Assembly: GCF_030764225.1 (NCBI RefSeq)
Contig: NZ_JASAXH010000004.1
Length of the DNA: 64,000 nt
DNA from: Phocoenobacter atlanticus
GTDB lineage: Bacteria; Pseudomonadota; Gammaproteobacteria; Enterobacterales; Pasteurellaceae
Reading direction: 5' to 3' (one strand)
The notes under the pieces were generated by a model. It saw nothing but the letters and a program-made list of their open reading frames with translations. It made no database searches and was not told the DNA's origin. Every line of letters begins with the position of its first letter. Position 1 is the first letter of the stretch. Below, in pieces: positions 15,964 through 24,642 of this stretch. The position numbers and the translations under genes were made by a program.

Positions 15964-17100
15964 ATGAAAAAGTTAGTTATTTTACTTGTTGGCATTATCT
16001 CTTTGTTGCCTAGTTATATTCAAGCTAGGACTTGTAATATAATTGTCCATTCTAGTACATCTCTTAAAATGGCAAAAGGAGTAATGTTAGTCGCTCAGAA
16101 ATATAAACATTTTGATAATGTCACTATTTTAAAAAATAACGGGAACTATCTCGTTTCTGTTGCAGATGTTAATAAAGCATTATCTGAGAGAATATTAGAA
16201 GAATGGAAAGAGGAGAAAATAATTCCTAAGAATAGTTTCTGCTTAACAAAAAAATATACAAGGGTTCACAGTAAAGCAACAAAGAAAGTGACACCCGTAA
16301 CGAAAGTTGAGAGAAAACAGTCTAGCACTGCTAAGGGTAAAGTTTGTAATGTTATTATCCATACTAGTAAGTCTCTTCAAACAACGAGAAAAGAAATTCT
16401 TAAATATAAACATTTTAAAAATGCTTCTATTTTAAAGAATAAGGAATGGTATTTTGTTTCTGTTGCAAAAATTAACAAACAACAATCAAATAAAATTTTA
16501 AAACAATGGAAAGCTCAAAGAAAAATTCCACAGGATAGTTTCTGCTCTACGAGAAGATATAGAACGGTTAATCTTAAAAGTGGTAATAATACGGTTCTAA
16601 AAGCAAGTAAAACAGCGAAAAAACTAAATAAAGAAATGAAAGTGACTTCAAAAGTAAAATTAAAACAGGTTAAGCCTCAAAAAACTATGCCTAAGAAGTT
16701 AAAAAATAGTACTCAACCACTTAATCCACAAAAGGCGTTGGTATTAGACTTTAATAAAAAAATAAAAATATATCAGAATAATAAATTGAAGCTTATTGAT
16801 TCTTATAACAAAACCAATAATGCGTTGAAATTGACATTACAATCACCAACACAAGATAATTTGTTAAAATATAAAAAATTACTACAAGGTCTTTTGGTAA
16901 CTAAAAAAGTGTTGGTTGAATCATATAATAATGTGGCGAATGATTATAGAAAGAATAGAGATTACTTTAATAAAATCAAAGGGGTAGATAAATTACCATC
17001 TTTTCTAAAAAATGAAAAAATGAATATTGAAATGATCTCAAATAAAATTTTAGAAATGAAGGGTAAGTTGTGTCAAAATAAAAGTTTTAACTGTAACTAA
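15964..17100 (+). CDS. Secreted protein with two SPOR-like domains and a C-terminal helical domain (paralogue 2)
   Basis: The 378-residue protein shares signal peptide, linker style and C-terminal helical domain with the preceding gene (both contain NNALxLTLQSPTQDNL and end SFNCN). It carries two copies of the cysteine-bracketed SPOR-like domain: CNIIVHSSTSLKMAK to PKNSFC, and CNVIIHTSKSLQTTRKE to PQDSFC. The second copy is closer to the domain of paralogue 1 than to its own first copy. AAGGATAC precedes the ATG. The sequence after its stop resembles that after paralogue 1, which points to tandem duplication next to hemB. Function unknown; an envelope or peptidoglycan role is inference. Confidence 0.75.
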   Translation: MKKLVILLVGIISLLPSYIQARTCNIIVHSSTSLKMAKGVMLVAQKYKHFDNVTILKNNGNYLVSVADVNKALSERILEEWKEEKIIPKNSFCLTKKYTRVHSKATKKVTPVTKVERKQSSTAKGKVCNVIIHTSKSLQTTRKEILKYKHFKNASILKNKEWYFVSVAKINKQQSNKILKQWKAQRKIPQDSFCSTRRYRTVNLKSGNNTVLKASKTAKKLNKEMKVTSKVKLKQVKPQKTMPKKLKNSTQPLNPQKALVLDFNKKIKIYQNNKLKLIDSYNKTNNALKLTLQSPTQDNLLKYKKLLQGLLVTKKVLVESYNNVANDYRKNRDYFNKIKGVDKLPSFLKNEKMNIEMISNKILEMKGKLCQNKSFNCN

Positions 17101-17111
17101 CTATAATCATT

Positions 17112-18128
17112 ATGCATATTTGTTATTCATCTTTTCCAAATCGTCGCTTACGCCGTTTGCGTAAGCACGATTTTAGTCGTCGTCTGGTGGCAGAAAATCA
17201 ACTAACAGTGAATGATTTGATTTATCCTGTATTTGTGATTGAAGGAGAAAATCAGCGAGTATCTGTACCTTCAATGCCAAATATAGAACGATTAACTATT
17301 GATCAACTATTAATTGAAGCAAAGTTACTTGTAAAATATGGTGTACCTGCCATCGCATTGTTTCCAGTAGTAGAACAAGACAAAAAATCATTAATGGCAG
17401 AAGAGGCTTATAACCCTGATGGGTTAGTACAACGCACTGTTCGAGCATTAAAGCAGGCATATCCAGAATTAGGCATCATAACAGATGTTGCATTAGATCC
17501 TTTTACCACTCACGGTCAAGATGGAATTATTGATGATAGTGGCTATGTTTTAAATGATGTCACCAAAGATATTTTAGTGAAACAAGCTCTTTCTCATGCA
17601 CAAGCTGGAGCAGATATTGTGGCTCCTAGTGATATGATGGACGGACGTATTGGCGCTATACGCCAAGAACTCGAACAGCACGGCTTTATTAATACACAAA
17701 TAATGGCTTATTCTGCTAAGTATGCCTCAAATTACTATGGACCTTTCCGAGATGCGGTGGGTTCATCAAGTAATTTGAAAGGTGGTGATAAAAAGACCTA
17801 TCAGCTTGATCCTGCTAATGGAAATGAAGGGTTACACGAAGTTGCTCTTGATATTCAAGAAGGGGCTGATATGGTAATGGTTAAACCGGGAATGCCTTAT
17901 TTAGATATGGTATGGCGTGTTAAAGAGCAGTTTGGTGTGCCTACTTTTGCTTATCAAGTTTCTGGTGAGTATGCAATGCATCTGGCTGCCATTCAAAATG
18001 GTTGGCTTAAAGAAAAAGAGTGTATAATGGAATCACTACTTTGTTTTAAACGAGCAGGTGCGGATGGAATTTTAACCTATTTTGCGAAACAAGTTGCACA
18101 ATGGTTATATGAAGATCAATACCGCTAA
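17112..18128 (+). CDS. hemB: Delta-aminolevulinic acid dehydratase (porphobilinogen synthase)
   Basis: HemB condenses two 5-aminolevulinate molecules to porphobilinogen in heme synthesis. The 338-residue protein carries both Schiff-base lysines in YSAKYASNYYGPF and VKPGMPYLD, and APSDMMDGRIGAIR. The metal-binding loop reads TDVALDPFTTHGQDG: the cysteines of zinc-type enzymes are replaced by Ala and Asp, so this belongs to the magnesium/potassium type. It starts eleven bases after the stop of the SPOR-like paralogue 2; an inverted pair of uptake sequences follows as terminator. Confidence 0.96.
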   Translation: MHICYSSFPNRRLRRLRKHDFSRRLVAENQLTVNDLIYPVFVIEGENQRVSVPSMPNIERLTIDQLLIEAKLLVKYGVPAIALFPVVEQDKKSLMAEEAYNPDGLVQRTVRALKQAYPELGIITDVALDPFTTHGQDGIIDDSGYVLNDVTKDILVKQALSHAQAGADIVAPSDMMDGRIGAIRQELEQHGFINTQIMAYSAKYASNYYGPFRDAVGSSSNLKGGDKKTYQLDPANGNEGLHEVALDIQEGADMVMVKPGMPYLDMVWRVKEQFGVPTFAYQVSGEYAMHLAAIQNGWLKEKECIMESLLCFKRAGADGILTYFAKQVAQWLYEDQYR

Positions 18129-18146
18129 ATAAAATAATTTGAATTT

Positions 18147-18188
18147 AAGCGGTCACATTTGTAAAAAAATTTGCAAAAGTGACCGCTT
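18147..18188. terminator. Inverted pair of uptake sequences, hemB terminator
   Basis: AAGCGGTCAC (18147-18156) and GTGACCGCTT (18179-18188) are perfect inverted copies separated by 22 A/T-rich bases that include TTTGCAAA. Both arms are full Actinobacillus-type uptake signals in opposite orientation. A T-rich run follows. The position between hemB and miaA suits a terminator. Confidence 0.8.
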
Positions 18189-18215
18189 GTTTATTTTCTA
18201 CAAAAGGCTATTTTT

Positions 18216-19148
18216 ATGCAAAAACCTCTCGCTATTTTTTTAATGGGTCCTACCGCTTCAGGAAAAACAGATCTTGCTATCCAATTAAGAAAAAATTTAC
18301 CCATTGAAGTTATCAGCGTTGATTCAGCCTTAATTTATAAAGGTATGGATATTGGCACAGCTAAGCCAACTAAACAAGAGTTGGCTCAGGCACCACATCG
18401 TTTAATTGATATTATCGATCCTGCAGAATCCTATTCTGTTGCAAATTTCTGTGAAGATGCACGACAAGAAATGGCTGAAATTACGATAGCAGGGAAAATT
18501 CCTCTTTTAGTTGGAGGTACAATGCTGTATTACAAAGGCTTGGTAGAAGGGCTTTCACCCTTACCTTCTTCGCAACCAGAAATAAGGGAAAGAATTCAAG
18601 CTAAAGCGGAAAAAATAGGCTGGGTAGAATTACATAAAGAGTTATTAAGTATTGACCCTGTTGCAGGACAACGTATTAATGAAAATGATAACCAACGAAT
18701 TGGACGAGCCTTAGAGGTCTTTTATATTTCAGGTAAAACAATGACAGAGTTAATCGCTCAAAAAGGAGAGGTATTACCCTATGATGTTTTGCAATTTGCA
18801 ATCTCTCCTCAAGATCGAGCTATATTACATCAACGAATAGAACAGCGTTTTCATAAAATGATAGATCTTGGTTTTAAACAAGAGGTTGAGCGGTTATTTG
18901 AACGTAAAGATTTACATATTGATTTGCCTTCAATCCGTTGTGTCGGTTATCGCCAAATGTGGGAGCACTTACAAGGTGATATTTCTCTTGATGACGCAAT
19001 TTTTAAAGGTATCTGTGCCACAAGACAGCTTGCTAAACGTCAAATAACTTGGTTGCGAGGATGGAAAAGTGAGATAGAATGGTTGGATAGTCTAGAACTA
19101 GATAATTCTTATATTAAAATGAAAAAGATCATTGAGTTAAAATTATAA
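18216..19148 (+). CDS. miaA: tRNA dimethylallyltransferase
   Basis: MiaA transfers the dimethylallyl group to N6 of A37 in tRNAs that read codons starting with U. The 310-residue protein has the P-loop GPTASGKTDLA, ISVDSALIYKGMDIGTAKP and the conserved SIRCVGYRQMW segment, plus RQLAKRQITWLR near the C-terminus. It is followed after 91 bases by hfq, the standard gammaproteobacterial order; hflX is not next. Confidence 0.97.
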   Translation: MQKPLAIFLMGPTASGKTDLAIQLRKNLPIEVISVDSALIYKGMDIGTAKPTKQELAQAPHRLIDIIDPAESYSVANFCEDARQEMAEITIAGKIPLLVGGTMLYYKGLVEGLSPLPSSQPEIRERIQAKAEKIGWVELHKELLSIDPVAGQRINENDNQRIGRALEVFYISGKTMTELIAQKGEVLPYDVLQFAISPQDRAILHQRIEQRFHKMIDLGFKQEVERLFERKDLHIDLPSIRCVGYRQMWEHLQGDISLDDAIFKGICATRQLAKRQITWLRGWKSEIEWLDSLELDNSYIKMKKIIELKL

Positions 19149-19239
19149 AAGGGTATAATTTTATCGATTGATTGTATTTTTATTACTTTTAATCGTACTA
19201 TTCTTTCGTATAAAACAATAATTAAAAGGAACGATTGTT

Positions 19240-19530
19240 ATGGCAAAAGGTCAATCTTTACAAGATCCATATTTAAATTCACTACGCCGTGAAAGGATTC
19301 CTGTTTCTATTTATCTCGTTAATGGAATTAAGTTACAAGGTCAAATTGAATCATTTGATCAGTTTGTTATTTTATTAAAAAATACAGTGAGTCAAATGGT
19401 ATATAAGCATGCTATTTCGACTATTGTTCCTGCACGAGCAATATCTCATAATAACAATAATCATCCACAAGCTACCCCTCAATCTTGTAATCAAGCAGAG
19501 TCTCAAGTTGAAAGTGTCGGTACAGAGTAG
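19240..19530 (+). CDS. hfq: RNA chaperone Hfq
   Basis: The 96-residue protein carries the Sm1 motif (LVNGIKLQGQIESFDQFVILL) and the Sm2 motif (YKHAISTIVPAR), with QSLQDPYLN at the proximal-face N-terminus. Hfq forms a hexameric ring that pairs small RNAs with mRNAs. The C-terminal tail is rich in Asn, His, Gln and Ser and is disordered, as expected. AAAAGGAACG precedes the ATG. It ends before a hairpin at 19553-19587. Confidence 0.97.
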   Translation: MAKGQSLQDPYLNSLRRERIPVSIYLVNGIKLQGQIESFDQFVILLKNTVSQMVYKHAISTIVPARAISHNNNNHPQATPQSCNQAESQVESVGTE

Positions 19531-19552
19531 TTTTAAGGCTGAAATTTCTTAT

Positions 19553-19587
19553 AAAAACCAAGTGAAAACTAAATTCGTTTGGTTTTT
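19553..19587 (+). terminator. hfq terminator
   Basis: AAAAACCAA and TTGGTTTTT form a 9-bp stem with a 17-base loop and the 3' arm runs into a T8 tract. It lies 22 bases after the hfq stop and before the convergent cpdA. Confidence 0.75.
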
Positions 19588-19607
19588 TTTCGTTTATTCA
19601 AAAGGAT

Positions 19608-20444
19608 CTAGTACCCTTCTGCGCTAAAATCAGGTAAGAATTCATTTGTTGCAAGACGTTTAACCTCTGTATTTATTGAACCATCTGGATGTAAAACTAT
19701 TTCTCGCCAACCTTGTGGAATTAAGTCTAAAGTAAAATTATTGCTATTGGGTTTGAATTGAATACAAGTTGAAGGCGTAGATAAAATACGTATACCTTTC
19801 CATATTTGATCCATTTCTTGATGAATATGTCCGTGAATAATGGCTTTGATATTGTGATAAGGTTTTATTATTTGGGCAAAATCGTGGACATTGCGTAAAC
19901 TGTGTTGATCTAACCAAGCAGAATAAGTCGGTAAGATATTATGATGTAATGCGATCAAAGTATAACGCTCTTTGTTTTGCTCTAATTTTGTGTGTAACCA
20001 ATCTAATTGGTGTGAACTTAATTTGCCGTATGGTACACCAAATACTTGGCTATCTAGCATTAAAATCTGCCATTTATCTCCAATTAAAATTTGTTTTTGT
20101 GGGTTAATTTGTGAATACTGTTGTAATGGTTTTTCCATTTGAGCTTGATCGTGATTACCTGGTAACCAAAAAATAGGTTTCTCTAGTGGTTCTACCATTT
20201 TTGCAAAGCAGTGATAACCTTGTTCATTATGATCTTGTACTAAATCTCCAGTTGCTAACACAAGCTCAAACTGAAACGGGTTATCTAAAATAGCATCCAG
20301 CACAGCTTGAAAACTGTTAGTTGTATTCATTCCTAACAATTGTTCATTTTTTTTCGAAAACAAATGCGTATCCGTAATTTGTAAAATACGGATACTTTCA
20401 TTTTTTTGAAGTGGTTGATAAAAATAATCCATTACTGATTTCAT
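19608..20444 (-). CDS. cpdA: 3',5'-cyclic-AMP phosphodiesterase CpdA
   Basis: CpdA hydrolyses cAMP and so tunes CRP activity, which in this family also controls competence. The 278-residue metallophosphoesterase shows the class III motifs: ITDTHLF (D-x-H), ATGDLVQDHNEQGY (G-D), LPGNHDQ (G-N-H-D) and IHGHIHQE (G-H-x-H). It is the last gene of a minus-strand group led by rsmB and follows nudF with an 80-base gap. cpdA next to nudF is also the enteric arrangement, although yqiB is missing here. Confidence 0.93.
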   Translation of the reverse strand: MKSVMDYFYQPLQKNESIRILQITDTHLFSKKNEQLLGMNTTNSFQAVLDAILDNPFQFELVLATGDLVQDHNEQGYHCFAKMVEPLEKPIFWLPGNHDQAQMEKPLQQYSQINPQKQILIGDKWQILMLDSQVFGVPYGKLSSHQLDWLHTKLEQNKERYTLIALHHNILPTYSAWLDQHSLRNVHDFAQIIKPYHNIKAIIHGHIHQEMDQIWKGIRILSTPSTCIQFKPNSNNFTLDLIPQGWREIVLHPDGSINTEVKRLATNEFLPDFSAEGY

Positions 20445-20524
20445 TAAAAATAAAGTGTAACTACTTTACCTATTTTATAAAAAAAATCAGCAAGAAATGT
20501 TTAAATTTGTGAACTAAATCTTAT

Positions 20525-21139
20525 TTATTTTTTAAATTTGTGATAATTTAACTGTAACCACTGCAATCCTAGAACAGCAATTACATTATCGATCTTGCCT
20601 TCTTCTATCCATTGATAAGCTATTTCACGCGAGACAATATGCACCAAAATATCTTCATTTTCTTCTTCTAAGCCATAGATTCCACCGACATTAGTTGTAT
20701 CTACTAATCCTAAATAAATATGTAATTTTTCTGCCATTCCCCCTGGGCTATCCCAAACCGTTAAGGCGTGTTGAATGTTTTCTACTGTTAAGCCAGCTTC
20801 TTCCTTACTTTCACGGATAGCGACTTCTTCAGGGCTTTCATCGGTATCTATCATTCCTGCGATCAATTCTAATAACCACGGTGATTTTTTACTTTCAGGT
20901 TCATAAGCACCAATTCTAACTTGTTCAATTAAGACCACATTATCTTTAACGGGATCATAAGCAATTAAAGCAGAGGCTGCACCTTTCATTAAAAGTTCTC
21001 GACACACTTCACCACTCATTCCACCTGCATAAAGTTTATGGCGAAAGAACACTTTTTTGAGTTCAAAATGCCCTTTATAAACAGTTTCTTCACGTAAGAT
21101 TTCAATATCTTTTTGATTAAATTGTAAAACTTTACTCAT
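20525..21139 (-). CDS. nudF: ADP-ribose pyrophosphatase (Nudix hydrolase)
   Basis: NudF cleaves ADP-ribose to AMP and ribose-5-phosphate. The 204-residue protein has a complete Nudix box, GMIDTDESPEEVAIRESKEE followed by AGL (about residues 96-118), preceded by the ADPRase segment ELIA. The stop-start overlap with the upstream phosphopantetheinyl transferase is one base, so the two are translationally coupled. Confidence 0.93.
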   Translation of the reverse strand: MSKVLQFNQKDIEILREETVYKGHFELKKVFFRHKLYAGGMSGEVCRELLMKGAASALIAYDPVKDNVVLIEQVRIGAYEPESKKSPWLLELIAGMIDTDESPEEVAIRESKEEAGLTVENIQHALTVWDSPGGMAEKLHIYLGLVDTTNVGGIYGLEEENEDILVHIVSREIAYQWIEEGKIDNVIAVLGLQWLQLNYHKFKK

Positions 21140-21840
21140 TATTTCTCCTTATTAACTTGATATACAAGCGGTAATATTTTTTCTATTTTTTGCAAATTTC
21201 CTTGATGATATTGTGAGATTTCAGGCACAGCTGAACCTTCAAAAAAATAGCACAAATAAAAAGGTAACTGGTTGAAAAAGTGTAATCTTCCTGTGGGACA
21301 ATATTTACACTCAATAGTTTTCTGAGTAGGCGAATGACTGACCTCTCGTAATTTAACAATGCCCACGCCTTGTGATTTCAAGATTGCTTCTCGTAAGCAC
21401 CAGCTGAGATAAAAATGCTCAACTAACTTATCAGGATCTTTTAATAAATAGTCTTTTTCTAATTCACTCGCATAATAGTCTAACAAGGCTTTATAGCGAC
21501 GTGTTTTTTTTGGGGCTTCAATATCAATGCCAACCCTTTTTTTTGATTTGGCATAACTAAAAATAACAGCGACCCAATCCCCTGAGTGACTAATATTAAA
21601 ATCAATACGTTCATCTGTCACAAAAGGACGACCTGTTGATGTTTTTTGAATATTATTCAGCAAATTGAGATCTAATTGATCTTTTTCAAAGAGTTGTGTC
21701 AAAAGAAAACGTGCTGTTTGGCGACTTTTCCATTTTTGAATTTGACGAGAATTAAGATTTGAACTAACCGCTGGAACATTACTTCCCCATAAATATTCAT
21801 CATTACGAGCAAAGACAATTTCCAAGCGGTCAGATTTCAT
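21139..21840 (-). CDS. Sfp/AcpT-type 4'-phosphopantetheinyl transferase
   Basis: The 233-residue protein has the Sfp-family signature blocks: a GRPF segment (STGRPFVTDERIDFNISHSG), VGIDIE and the catalytic FYLSWCLREAILKSQGVG. It would transfer the phosphopantetheine arm from CoA to a carrier protein. The usual W-x-x-K-E-A block has Arg in place of Lys. No polyketide or peptide synthetase gene is nearby; the target may be the fatty-acid acyl carrier protein or an unseen one. Uptake sequences overlap both ends of the gene (21823 and 21168). It overlaps nudF by one base and follows trkA by 17. Confidence 0.85.
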   Translation of the reverse strand: MKSDRLEIVFARNDEYLWGSNVPAVSSNLNSRQIQKWKSRQTARFLLTQLFEKDQLDLNLLNNIQKTSTGRPFVTDERIDFNISHSGDWVAVIFSYAKSKKRVGIDIEAPKKTRRYKALLDYYASELEKDYLLKDPDKLVEHFYLSWCLREAILKSQGVGIVKLREVSHSPTQKTIECKYCPTGRLHFFNQLPFYLCYFFEGSAVPEISQYHQGNLQKIEKILPLVYQVNKEK

Positions 21841-21857
21841 TGAGTTTTTACCTATTT

Positions 21858-23231
21858 TTACAAGAAAGTCGCACTTAATTGGAATAGTTTTTCAATATCT
21901 TCCACTTGACGTTGATCATTTAAGAATAAAATTAAATGATCTTCTGCCTCAATTTTTATCGATTTATGAGCAATCAATACTTCATCATTACGCACAATCG
22001 CCCCAACCACTGCCCCTGATGGTAATTTCAGCTCTTTAATTTCTTTGCCAACCACTTTTGAGGTTTCTTCATCACCATGAGCAATAATTTCTAAACCCTC
22101 AACCATTCCTTGATTAAGTGAGGCGACTTTCACTATGTCACCTCGTCTTACATGAGTGAGCAAGGTTGAAATGGTGGTTTGCTGTGGCGAGATCACCAAA
22201 TCAATTGCACCACCTTGAATTAAGTCTAAATACACATTGCGTTGCACGAGTACAAGGGTTTTCTTCGCCCCCATTCGTTTTGCCAACAATGCTGACATAA
22301 TATTGGTTTCATCGTCTTCTGTTAAGGCTAGGAAAAGATCAATATTTTCAATATGTTCTTCAAATAAAAGTTCACGATCGGAGGCTTTACCATTTAATAC
22401 CAATGTTTTTGATAATTTTTCAGCAAGCAATTCCGCTTTTTCAGGATTCTCTTCAATCAGTTTTACACTACATTGATTTTCTAGGGAATTGGCGAGCTTG
22501 GTCGCAATATCACCTCCCCCCACAATCATAATACGCTTTGGTTGTTTTTCGAGGCGTTGTAGTTCACTCATTATTGCTTTTATATGCACTTTTTCACACA
22601 TAAAGAAAACGTCATCATCCGCTTCAATAATCGTGGTTGCTTGTGGCACAATGGTTCGTCCTTGACGAATAATAGAAACAATACGTGCCTCAATATGAGG
22701 TAAATGCTCTTTTAGTGCAGAAATTGGATAACCAACCAAAGGACCACCATAATAGGCTTTAATACTGACTAGTGACACTTTATTATCCGCAAAATGAGCG
22801 ATTTGTAATGCCCCAGAATAATCAATTAGTTGGAAAATTTGCTCGGTAATCAATAATTCTGGTGCGATAATATGATCGATAGGTAATACTTTGTTACTAA
22901 ATAAAATATCACGTTCACGCACATAATCAGGATTACGAATACGAGCCAGCTTAGTCGGAATTTTAAATAGCGTATAAGCAATTTGGCACGCAATCATATT
23001 GGTATCATCACTATTCGTCACCGCCACCAACAAATCCGCATCGCTTGCCCCAGCTTCTCGTAAAATACGAGGTGACGCACCGTTGCCTTGAATAACCTGC
23101 AAATCGTGTTTAGCTTGTAAGCCTGCTAACATCGTTTCATCATCGTCAATAATGGTAATTTCATTATCTCTTACAAGGTTCTCCGCAAGGCTTGAACCCA
23201 CTTGTCCTGCACCTAAAATTATAATTTTCAT
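21858..23231 (-). CDS. trkA: Trk potassium-uptake regulatory subunit TrkA
   Basis: TrkA is the cytoplasmic NAD(H)-binding subunit that gates the TrkH/G potassium channel. The 457-residue protein has two RCK-N Rossmann units (IILGAGQVGSSLAENL at the start and IMIVGGGDIATKLANSL near residue 233), each followed by a RCK-C domain. It lies nine bases after rsmB, keeping the enteric rsmB-trkA pair although fmt and mscL, which flank them in E. coli, are elsewhere in this window. Confidence 0.96.
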   Translation of the reverse strand: MKIIILGAGQVGSSLAENLVRDNEITIIDDDETMLAGLQAKHDLQVIQGNGASPRILREAGASDADLLVAVTNSDDTNMIACQIAYTLFKIPTKLARIRNPDYVRERDILFSNKVLPIDHIIAPELLITEQIFQLIDYSGALQIAHFADNKVSLVSIKAYYGGPLVGYPISALKEHLPHIEARIVSIIRQGRTIVPQATTIIEADDDVFFMCEKVHIKAIMSELQRLEKQPKRIMIVGGGDIATKLANSLENQCSVKLIEENPEKAELLAEKLSKTLVLNGKASDRELLFEEHIENIDLFLALTEDDETNIMSALLAKRMGAKKTLVLVQRNVYLDLIQGGAIDLVISPQQTTISTLLTHVRRGDIVKVASLNQGMVEGLEIIAHGDEETSKVVGKEIKELKLPSGAVVGAIVRNDEVLIAHKSIKIEAEDHLILFLNDQRQVEDIEKLFQLSATFL

Positions 23232-23240
23232 AATAACTCT

Positions 23241-24548
23241 TTAATTATCTGTTTTTATTAACTTCGCATAAAAGAAACCATCGCCACCTTGTGCGTTCGG
23301 GAAAAACTGTTTCATTGTAACCTTTTCACCATTAAAATCCATTTCAACCAGTTTAGCATTAGCGGTATTTTCTACAAAACGTTGAATTTGTTCGCTATTT
23401 TCATCAGGTAAAATCGAACAGGTTGCATAAAGTAGCGTGCCGTTTGGTTTTAAACGTTGCCACATTGCATTGAGGATTTTCGTCTGTAATTTCACTAACT
23501 CCGCAATATCACTCTCTTTACGTAACCATTTAATATCAGGGTGTCGGCGAATAATTCCCGTTGCGGAACAAGGCACATCTAATAAAATACGATCAAACAT
23601 TAGCTCTTTTTCTAACCATAAATCAGGCTGACTTGCATCGCCACAAATCACAGTTGCGGTTTGATTTAAACGTTGTAAGTTCTCGCTCACACGTTTTAAG
23701 CGATTTTTTTCAATATCTAAGGCAATCACGTTAGCTTGCGGTGTTTGCTCTAAAATATGGGTCGTTTTGCCACCCGGTGCGGCACAAGCATCTAAAATCA
23801 GTTCCTCATTTTGTGGTTCAAGCAATTTCGCTGACCATTGCGCGTGTCCGTCTTGTACTGTCACAAAGCCTTTCTCAAAATCTGGTAAGCTTGACACCAC
23901 CACAGGATTATTGAGCATAATCGCACAATCAGGCACGCAACAAGCGGTCACATCTTGCGAACTTTTTGCAAAATTATCCCCTAATCTGACCGCATATTCG
24001 TCCCTCGTAGAATGCTGAGCGTTTACTCGCAACCACATCGGTGGACGATCATTATTGGCATCAATAATCTCTCGCCAGTTTGGATAGGCTTTTTTCAACT
24101 TATTCACAAACCATTCAGGGTGATTGGTTTGCCAGTTTTTGTCAACGATCGCCAAAATGCTCTCTTGTTCACGTAAAAATTGGCGTAACACACCGTTGAT
24201 TAATCCTTTAAAACTTTCTAACTTTAATTCTTTACTCGCATTAACTACCTCGCCAACTGCTGCGTGAGTAGGTACTCGCATATATAAAATTTGGTATAAA
24301 CCGACTAATAACAAACAATGTACTAAACGTGTTTTCCCTTTCAATGGCTTTGCCACCAACAAACGAATAATCCACTCTAAACGAGGCAACACTCGACACA
24401 CGCCAAAGGTAATTTCCTGAACAAAAGGGATATCTTTTTCCGCTAATTTAGGCTGAACCTCCACCATTAACGCCGAGAGGGATTGCCCTTTGTCTAGTAC
24501 TTGTAAAATAAGTTGTGCTGCCACAGCACGAGATGATTGTTTTTTCAT
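23241..24548 (-). CDS. rsmB: 16S rRNA (cytosine-967-C5)-methyltransferase RsmB
   Basis: RsmB (Sun) methylates C967 of 16S rRNA. The 435-residue protein combines an N-terminal NusB-like RNA-binding domain (about 1-140) with a methyltransferase domain: SAM-binding DACAAPGGKTTHIL, the two catalytic-site cysteines in LLDVPCSATGIIRRHPD and LLYATCSILPDEN. A canonical uptake sequence (ACAAGCGGTCACA, 23939) lies within the coding sequence. It leads the minus-strand group rsmB-trkA-pptase-nudF-cpdA. Confidence 0.96.
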   Translation of the reverse strand: MKKQSSRAVAAQLILQVLDKGQSLSALMVEVQPKLAEKDIPFVQEITFGVCRVLPRLEWIIRLLVAKPLKGKTRLVHCLLLVGLYQILYMRVPTHAAVGEVVNASKELKLESFKGLINGVLRQFLREQESILAIVDKNWQTNHPEWFVNKLKKAYPNWREIIDANNDRPPMWLRVNAQHSTRDEYAVRLGDNFAKSSQDVTACCVPDCAIMLNNPVVVSSLPDFEKGFVTVQDGHAQWSAKLLEPQNEELILDACAAPGGKTTHILEQTPQANVIALDIEKNRLKRVSENLQRLNQTATVICGDASQPDLWLEKELMFDRILLDVPCSATGIIRRHPDIKWLRKESDIAELVKLQTKILNAMWQRLKPNGTLLYATCSILPDENSEQIQRFVENTANAKLVEMDFNGEKVTMKQFFPNAQGGDGFFYAKLIKTDN

Positions 24549-24642
24549 TAAAACTCGATCTAAATTTGTTGTAATTTTTCTCTAAATATTAACCGCTAAC
24601 TTTACCATTTTTTTGGGGGGAATTATAGCGGTATGATTTCAA

